Assembly (NCBI GenBank): GCA_963693085.1
Contig: OY856409.1
Location: 665,227,591-665,291,590 of the forward strand
Reading direction: 5' to 3'
Source of the DNA: Alisma plantago-aquatica
Taxonomy: Eukaryota; Streptophyta; Magnoliopsida; Alismatales; Alismataceae
Length of the DNA stretch: 64,000 bases
Shown here: one piece after another, positions 56,827-64,000 of the stretch
How positions within the stretch are numbered: position 1 is the first letter of the stretch
Layout of the letters: every line of letters starts with the position of its first letter
The notes under the pieces: model-generated
Seen by the model: only the letters and a program-made list of their open reading frames with translations
Told to the model about the DNA's origin: nothing
Database searches by the model: none
Translations under genes and position numbers: made by a program

Positions 56827-58204
56827 ATTTTGTTGATTATTAGTATCTGTAAGAATCAGATTGCTATTAATATCTAGAGAAAGAGTGTGTATCATTAAAC
56901 ATTGAATAAGTAGCTTAATGCTACTGATAAGGGGTAACAATACATGGAACAGACAGTGAAAGTAGCCTGGGAGGTTTGGAGTTGAGTGTGGAAAGTTAGG
57001 TTTTAGTCATGCTCTGTTTGTGTTCTTTGTGGTGTATAAATTTATATGTCTTGTTCTATGTTTGTGTCGTGTATCTTTGGTGCTAGTTTGGAATTACATG
57101 AATTGAGGAGTTTATTGATTACTTTTGGCTTTCTTATGATCAACAAATATTATATTTTACTACCTATTGTGACTACTATTATTGATTGGTTCATACTTAG
57201 GTTGTATTTTTGGAGATGTTGTTCCATATTTCTTTGATTAGTGTTGAGTGGTCTGCAATTGAATTGTTGTTAGCTAAGCTACTACCAACCGTCTAGTATG
57301 GAGTATGGATAGCTGCCCTAATGTATCATTTGATTCCATATTAGATTGTGTTTCTTATATTAGGACTTTTTGGGCATTTTTTTTTCTATTTGGGTCTTTT
57401 GGGTTTTGGTAGCTCTTTCTCATCAACATAGGAACCAGAAGATGGGAATTTGGTGGGATGCACCTGGTTTAGGTACCTCTTTACAAAACTTTAAAAAATG
57501 AATCTAGGTTTATATTCTTAATGCTTGTTACTTTAAAGGCAATACAAGTTCTAATGTATATTAGCCTTGTAAAGAGTGTATTGTGATGGATGGCAATAAT
57601 GGATAAAGGAAATATAGTTCTTGATCTATATAAGCCCTGATGGATGACAATAATGGACATATAGGACTTGATCTATATTTCCTTGTCTATTGGACACATT
57701 GGTTCAGCAGTAGGTAGGGGTAGGTAGGAGGGGATTCTTTGTTGGATGTTGATGTGTCGTGCCTTGTGACAGGACCACCCATCATCCCCTTTGTAACTGA
57801 TTATTGAATAAGTTGATGGATGGTTTAAAATAATAGTTGCCTTATTTTGATGATTGAATGTTATCTATCTAGCATTATAATATCTTATTTTATGAATGTT
57901 AGCTAGCTAGTATTTTAATATCTTATGACTGGACCACCCATGATCCCCTTTGTAACCTCCATACCAAGCTCAGTTCATGCTCGATCTAAATGATAAATTA
58001 CCTGCCATGCTCAATTCATGCTTATGTTTACATGCATGTGATGTTGCTTTAATAAATATTACAAAGATGGTCTTACAATTTCTTATACATGTATACATGT
58101 TTAAAGTTTTCCTCTCTTAAAATGTATATGGATCTTATAGTTCGTAGGAAATGTATGCTTTGTGTTATTTTTGCAATGAAAGTAGTGGTTGTTGTACTTC
58201 AAAG

Positions 58205-59014
58205 ATGAGTAAGGATGAGGAGGAGTTAGGGTTCCTTATGTCAATTGAGACCCTCATAGGGAACAATATCTACTCTCTATCAACGAGACCACCGATGCAA
58301 AATGCAAGGACATGACCAGAATGAGTAGAGATCCTTTTTTCCACTTTTACAATATATTAAAGTCTAGATGTCTTCTAGCTAATACTGAAAGGACCACAGT
58401 AGAGGAGCAATTGGTCATGTTTCAATACACAACTGGACATAGTGTACGAAATCATGTTGTCAAACACAACTTTATTCGGTTCGGAGAAACTGTGAGCCGC
58501 TATTTGAATGATGTATTGAAGGCAATTGGTTCCTTAAAGGATGAGTACATACTTCCCCTTTCAATTTCCATGCCAATAGAAATCATATCAAAGAAGTGAT
58601 ATTGGCCATGGTTTAAGGTAAGATTTGTATTGTGATAAAAGTGGTATCATTCTATTGATGGGATACATGAAATTTGAAGCTATATATATGTTGTATCTTT
58701 GTTTAGGATTGTATGGGAGCTATGGATGGGACACATAATTATTTTTCCAACTTACCAGTTGAAATCAAGGCTAGCTTTTTGGGCCGAAAACAATACCCTA
58801 CTCAGAATGTGCTCGCTACAGTGAACTTTGATCTCGCATTCTCATATGTTTTGGCGGGTAGGGAAGGGTCTTCCCATGATGCAAATGTATTAAAGAGTGC
58901 ATTTGAGAGAGAGAATGTCTTGGTGATTCCTAAAGGTGAGAGATGCAATTATTGTATTGAAATAAGTTAGTAGTGATATTAACTTCCTTATAAAACTTTA
59001 TTGTAGGAAAATAC
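58205..59014 (+). pseudogene. Harbinger transposase (DDE_Tnp_4), 5' exons
   Basis: Possible start ATG 58205 (MSKDEEELGFLMSIETLIGN), frameshift or stop near 58310, then MTRMSRDPFFHFYNIL, TTVEEQLVMFQYTTGHSVRN, VKHNFIRFGETVSRYLNDVL and KAIGSLKDEYI (58312-58570), the helix-turn-helix region. Intron 1 is 58618-58706 (GTAAGA..TTTAG), directly before DCMGAMDGTH, which holds the first catalytic Asp and is the place where this family has a conserved intron. Exon 2 has FLGRKQYPTQNVLATVNFDL and YVLAGREGSSHDANVL. Intron 2 is about 58936-59006. Exon 3 begins GKY and is cut at 59014/59015 by the LTR element, before the second catalytic Asp. Confidence 0.85.
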
Positions 59015-59830
59015 TGTAATGACCCTGACCTGGTTATGAGGTAACCCTATTTCGTTTTGTATAAGTAAGTTGCTTAGAAATTTAATATAATCTTTTAAGG
59101 TGTTTTGTTATCATCTGACACACTTATGTTCCAAGTTTGGTCCTGATTGAATGTTGTTTGAGCAATGTTCCTTTGTTTTGGACCAAAGTGCAATTTACCC
59201 AAGTTGAGGGGTTATATTGCAATATTTCACATGTTTAAAGTTCCCTATATGTTTTAGTATCATAAGAGAGTGAATGATGCTAAGTGGTGGCTTTTGGAAA
59301 GCCTAAATACCAAGTTTGAACTTGTTTGAATAATGTTAGTACCTTGTGCACCAATTTTGGTACAAATTGTAATTTACCCAAAATTGGGGTTGATATACAA
59401 ATTACCACCTTTAGAATGTTCCTAATTCCTCTATATATCATTTAGAGGAAATAGAAATAATGAGGCACCATGTTTGAATCAATTATGAGTGATGGTACGC
59501 TTAGTGATGAAATGACCAAGAAAGGGGTTGAATATGAAACCCTAACTTGAGTTGTATCAAAATGAAAAGCTTATATATGAGTGCCTATCGGCCAAGGAGC
59601 CATAGGAGAAGTCTCATATCGGTTTTTGGACTCTTGGAAAAGCCCATGACGTGCAAAGCACCTCAAGTAGGTGAAGTGTATCGGTTTACAACTTCCTTAG
59701 AAAAGTTGTACCGGGTTGTGAATAAAGTGGTGATTTTGTTAATATATTTTATTCAAAGGGATAAGTAATGGACGAAAATTCATCCCTAGATTATCCTCAA
59801 GATATTTGTATGTAAAGATAAATTTTAATA

Positions 59831-59893
59831 CATGCATGTACATGTGTCAACCATGCATGTACATGTGTCAACCATGCATGTACATGTGGCACC
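59831..59893. repeat. 21-bp tandem repeat, three copies
   Basis: CATGCATGTACATGTGTCAAC repeated at 59831, 59852 and 59873, the last with two changes. Rich in palindromic CATGCATG and GTACATG words. Confidence 0.95.
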
Positions 59894-60689
59894 TAGTAGC
59901 TCAAATTGATGACACCTCATTTTCACACTTCTTCATGAACAACAAGTATATATACCCCTTCTTTCACCCCTTTAGTGAATGTTTTCGAATCTTACCACCC
60001 TCTTTCCTTAAGATATCAAGAATAGGGTACTTTTATCGTGCAGGAGTGAATTGTATCATGCATAGGACCTTGGGTATCATCCATAGCAAGATCATATCGG
60101 TCAAGTAGGATGATATCGGCCAAGTAAGGTGATATTGGCCAAGTGGAGTGTTTTTTGCCACAAGTAGGGGGATATCGGGCACAAGTGATCGCATATCGTG
60201 CAAGAGTAGTAGGGTAATGTGAAAAAGTGCTAAGGAGAAAGAAGGAGCTCATACTTAACCCTAAGGTGAGGCCATGTTCATCTTCAACCTTGGATTGAAG
60301 CATGATTTTAGGGTTGTGATCTTCCTTTCTTTTCTTCTTCACCAATTGCTTATCCATGGTGATTTCTTGTATATGAAGGAGTTTTGAATGAGCCTTGGAC
60401 TTTTGATAAGTCATCTTAAACCTTAGGAACATGGAGCTTTGGAGCTTGGAGCTTTGAAGTTGTTCTTAAGGTGGGTTATATAACTTGAACTCTATCATGT
60501 TATTATTCATCACCTAAATTGCTATACTTAATGATCTACTTTTAATTCCAAAATTTTCTGAAATAGTTGATGACATTATGAGTTCTAGTAGTTTCATAGA
60601 CCTGTTGACATGAACTATAACAGTTAGAAAGAAGGTCTAGAGCTTGAAGATGATGGTATCACCCTATAAAGTGATATCGGTTTCAAGCA

Positions 60690-61260
60690 CACAAGCAAGC
60701 ACCTCTAACCCGATATGGTGAGGCATCAACTCCACTAAAATGATATGGTTATGATTTAATACTTTCTTGTAAGATATGGTGGTTTAGTATAACCCTCTTG
60801 CGTGATATGAGGTCAATCAAACACCTCAAAAATGATATTGGTCTAAGCACACACCTCTCTGCCTGATATGGTGTGAAGCACACATAGACCTCAAACTCGA
60901 TATGGAAGCACACATACACCTCAAAAGTGATATGGAAGCACACATACACCTTAAGAGTGATATGGAAGGACACATACACCTCAAACCTGATATGGAAGCA
61001 CACATGCACCTCAAGAGTGATATGGAAGCACACATACACCTCAAACCCGATATGGAAGCATACATACACCTCAAACCCGATATGGAAGCATACATACACC
61101 TCAAACCCGATATGGTAAGCACACATACACCTCTAAAGTGATATGGGTAGCAAGCATACACCTCTTTCCTGATATGGTAAGCATACATATGCCTCTAAAG
61201 TGATATTGCGTTAAGCATACACCTCTTGGATGATATGGTGTTGAGCACATATCTCTAAAA
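60690..61260. repeat. 30-bp minisatellite inside the LTR
   Basis: Eight units in exact 30-bp register between 60901 and 61140, consensus TATGGAAGCACACATACACC followed by TCAAA(A/C)(C/G)(T/C)GA, with diverged units on both sides out to about 60690 and 61260. Because 30 is a multiple of three, frames on both strands stay open and give decapeptide repeats; they are not genes. Confidence 0.95.
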
Positions 61261-63250
61261 TGTTATGGTGGGTAACCCAATACACTAGATGACAAAAGTG
61301 GTAAGGTGGTTAATACCCTAGAACATGTGATGGCCAATACACTAAAGTATGGTGAGGCCAATATTTTCAAGTGAGGTGAGGACGTTACACTCATGTATAG
61401 TGAAGATGATACACCATATGATTGGTAAGGATGATACCTTGATGGGTAAGGGTATGAGGGATATGATGATGTCTAGCTCAATATACACATAACCCAATAC
61501 ATGTGTTCAAATTGACATACATGATAGACTTTAATTATTCAATTTTATTATTGATGCATGATATCTCAGTGAATGGCATGGAAACCCAAATTCAGCTTAG
61601 TTCTAAGGTTTCATACATATATTGATTTTATATGATTTGTTGATAGTAGTCTTTATTTAGTGAATGTTTATGTCACATGAAATCCTTATGAGATACATGT
61701 GATAAGTGAATGAGGTAAATGAAACCCTAAGGATAGGGTGTTTAAGGAATTAAGCATTTTGATTACCATGTTCTCAGTAAGATATGTGTGATGCTTAACA
61801 GTTCAGTTGTAGTAAATGTTATCAGATGGTCTATGAAATGAATGTTTAATAGAGATAAACTAAGATATGTAATGTGATGATTGAATTGTGAATGTAAAGA
61901 ATGAATTAGAGATAGGTTCCCTGAACACCGTAGATTCCCTACGGATGTCTGCATTGTAGGGAGGAAATGATCCACCCTGGCAGTGACCAGTATACGGGGA
62001 TCAGATCGCACCCACAGAGTGTGCGGGGAGACGAAGCCCTTGAGGAAGTCTCCTAAGAGAAGATAGGTTACCCAACATGAACCGGAGATCCCGGTGGTAA
62101 CCCATAGGTACCCACAGAGTGTATCAAGATGAGGGCCATAGAGCATCTCAGACCCTTCGCCTGTGTACTCAGTCTAGAAGGAGAGGTCCAATTATAGGCC
62201 AGCTGTTTAGCCGCCTTAGTCAGATGTGATGGTTCGAGTCAATCAGACCCAGATTCAATTCTAGGCTTAGATTCCTGAGTTTTAAGCTAAGTCTTGTACG
62301 GTGAGATCATAGTATGCTATGATTCTTCATATCTAGAGTACACTGCATATGATCAGGTCATAAGCTAAAATATGTTAATATAGATTTCAAGAGTTTCATA
62401 TAAGTAAGAAAGGTTAAGAAAGATTGAGGTACAATTTCACAGCAGTTGTTCTTTAAATGTAATTTTGACATTTCCTATTATTTAACAATATTGTTTTAGA
62501 TTTGCTCAGTGTAGTAATTCCTGAAATGAGTATCACAAGATAAGCTTGAGATGTGTTATAGTATGATGGGTAAATGATATACATGTTCTTCCTATTTCTT
62601 ATAAAGAGAATAGACGATTTACTGCTCTATCATAGATAGTTGTAATGCTTCAAAATATGATAATGTTCTAAACTGCTTATCCTCTGCTCAGTTTAATACT
62701 ATTTAACTGTGATAATAACATTGTTGGCAGAGAGTTATATCTCTCACTAGGAGAATTGTCTCACCCCGTGGGATTCATATATTTTTAGGTGGACGTGCAC
62801 GAGGGGGATTGAGACTGTACTGCAGAGAAAGAACAAGAGCAGTAGGGACAACAGTGATAGCTCAGGTTGAGCGTACTGTCTGTCATATCTTGTAGATGGA
62901 AGTCATATGTGTCGTCTCTATACTCTCAGGTCCTTGGAGCAAGTTTGTACTGGTTTCATGAATGATATGAGATTTTGGCTTAAAATTCTTGAGGTTTTAT
63001 GTTGCTCTAGTATTTGTTTTGATAGAGAAACTATTATATGTTGTCCATGAGATGAGATGAAGCAATGTTGTACAATGTGAAGCATGATATGTATAAGTTT
63101 TGGATCATTCAGTAAAATTTTTCTGGACAAGGATCTCCTTGCAAAATGGTTTTAAATTTTTGTGATTTTTTTGTTAATCCACTGTTTATGTTTATTCCGC
63201 TTAATTAGTAATGATTTTTTTGTCGGTTTGATGATGGTCACTACAAGTTT

Positions 63251-63262
63251 TGGTATCCGAGC
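63251..63262 (+). other. primer binding site of the long-LTR element (variant)
   Basis: TGGTATCCGAGC, one change (A to C) from the TGGTATCAGAGC sites of Tekay-1 and Tekay-2, and five bases after the LTR end instead of two. Confidence 0.8.
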
Positions 63263-63378
63263 CTAAGGTTCGCTGAGTCTACAGAGACATAGGACTAAGG
63301 TGTTGAGTTTGTTCTAGTGTCCTCCAATATATCCTATTGTGAATTCTTCTTATACAGACGAAAGGGTGAAGTTCAAAA

Positions 63379-64000
63379 ATGGCTGGAGAACATGAGGAAC
63401 ATGTTGCTAAGAGCAATGTTGTTGCACCAAGAGAGGGTGCAAGGGATCAGGGAAGAGAAGATAAGTGCCTGAGAATTCCCATTTTGACCCAATCGGGATA
63501 GAGAATCTTGTTTTTATGCTCTTGTTCGTATGGTTAAGACAACAGTGATACATATAGTAGACTAGATAATAGCATTACAACCTAGGTTACCAGTCCTTAA
63601 TGTAGAAACTTTGGGTTTTGAAAGGGTTCCTGAATGACATAGTCATGTTGGAACCATGGAAAATATGGGAATGATTAACATATGGCAAGAAAATAGACTC
63701 TTCCATAAGTTTAGATAGATAGTATATCAGTGATGGCAGTGCCCAAGAAGGGGCAATAAGCTGAGAATTAAGGAAATGTCATTACAACTCTAGAGACATT
63801 TTCCTAGTTATTTAAAAAAAAGCCAAAGTTTTCAGTGCCACCAGTGCAATAAATGCCTAGTGCACCAGGGTAGTAATCACTATGTAAAGGCAAAAGTCCT
63901 AACTTTCCACCTATAAGAACCCATGGCTTAGTTTTTACATCAATAATTAGACCGACAAGACCATGGTATGAGGGCAAGACATGTTATAGGTAAGGACATG
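63379..64000 (+). pseudogene. gag start of the long-LTR element, decayed, incomplete
   Basis: ATG at 63379 opens MAGEHEEHVAKSNV and about 40 codons (REGARDQGREDK) before a TAG near 63498. Beyond it, stops and shifts follow closely, with only weak gag-like traces (FSVPPVQ, SPNFPPIRTHG). Position after leader and primer site supports gag; sequence alone would not. It runs off the right edge. Confidence 0.5.

Larger units (their letters stand above)
55135..59014 (+). mobile_element. PIF/Harbinger DNA transposon, left part, interrupted by an LTR element
   Basis: Begins GGGCATGTTTGTTTTCCTGG, a terminal sequence of the Harbinger style (GGGCxTGTTTGTTT). Its plus-strand transposase belongs to the DDE_Tnp_4 / HARBI1-like group. 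The right end is not visible because a long-LTR element is inserted at 59015 and continues past the window. Between 55135 and 58200 there is no recognisable coding sequence: CT-rich leader-like DNA (55320-55560), a direct duplication (55985-56826) and AT-rich filler. The usual TWA target duplication cannot be checked. Confidence 0.75.
59015..63245 (+). repeat. 5' LTR (4.2 kb) of a gypsy-type element that leaves the window
   Basis: TGTAATGACCCTGACC to CACTACA, followed by a primer-site-like TGGTATCCGAGC. 4,231 bp, unusually long. It holds a 21-bp triple repeat (59831), many GATAT(C/G)GG words (60080-60200), a 30-bp minisatellite (60690-61260), and a 61900-62160 block with two CCCACAGAGTGT repeats. 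No coding sequence; open frames across the minisatellite are repeat artefacts. The partner LTR is not in the window, so the boundaries rest on TG..CA, the primer site and the break in the Harbinger transposase. Confidence 0.8.

Noticed and set aside
60749..61188. Long open frames on both strands with decapeptide repeats
   Set aside because: A 30-bp tandem repeat keeps every stop-free frame open. Openness in three or more frames on both strands shows a repeat artefact.
60690..61260. CRISPR-like appearance of regularly spaced repeats
   Set aside because: Units are contiguous 30-mers with no unique spacers, in plant LTR DNA.

Overview
This window looks like heterochromatic, gene-poor DNA from a flowering plant. 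I cannot name the species. I found no host gene. Nearly everything I can identify is transposable-element sequence in nested layers: Ty3/gypsy of the Tekay and Athila types, Ty1/copia, a CACTA (En/Spm) DNA transposon, an L1-type LINE, a PIF/Harbinger transposon, and a decayed reverse-transcriptase gene that has no LTRs. The DNA is AT-rich, with GC-richer islands only inside LTR leaders and the CACTA 5' end. Family calls come from motifs read directly in the translations and from general knowledge of plant element families. No database search was run.

Layout. 1-0.85 kb: antisense Athila-like gag/protease remnant. 1.1-2.1 kb: first part of a decayed copia reverse transcriptase. It is split at base 2075 by an 18.9-kb Tekay-type element, Tekay-1 (2076-21019), and resumes in register at 21020. 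Tekay-1 has 3.3-kb LTRs, a tRNA-iMet-type primer site, a polypurine tract and a badly decayed interior. That interior was itself hit by a CACTA transposon (7440-15331) whose genes lie on the minus strand: a Transposase_21 gene and a seven-exon Ulp1-like protease. 21.0-34.3 kb: end of the copia element, its LTR (21765-about 23815), then a second, truncated copy of that LTR. The second copy is interrupted by an LTR-like insertion (24396-28042, 5-bp target duplication) and an L1 LINE (about 29140-33882).

34.3-35.9 kb: AT-rich filler. 35858-46691: a structurally complete Tekay chromovirus (Tekay-2) with paired 2.76-kb LTRs, a perfect 5-bp target duplication and one gag-pol frame that is broken by 11 stop codons and shows no frameshift. 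46.7-50.5 kb: simple and tandem repeats, then a decayed reverse-transcriptase gene with zinc-finger-like N-terminal features and no visible LTRs. 51.2-55.1 kb: a second decayed copia element and the start of its 3' LTR. 55135-59014: the left part of a PIF/Harbinger transposon whose transposase is cut just after its second intron by a retroelement with a 4.2-kb LTR (59015-63245). The interior of that retroelement runs off the right edge.

The window is therefore best read as a stratigraphy. The oldest layers are Athila, both copia elements and Harbinger. Tekay-1, the solo-LTR-like insertion, the LINE and the 4.2-kb-LTR element came later. CACTA is younger than Tekay-1. Tekay-2 looks youngest by LTR similarity and intact ends. 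The most unusual structures are a three-unit tandem array of long palindromes upstream of the CACTA transposase, a 109-bp-arm foldback at its other end, stop-only decay of Tekay-2, and the non-LTR reverse-transcriptase relic.
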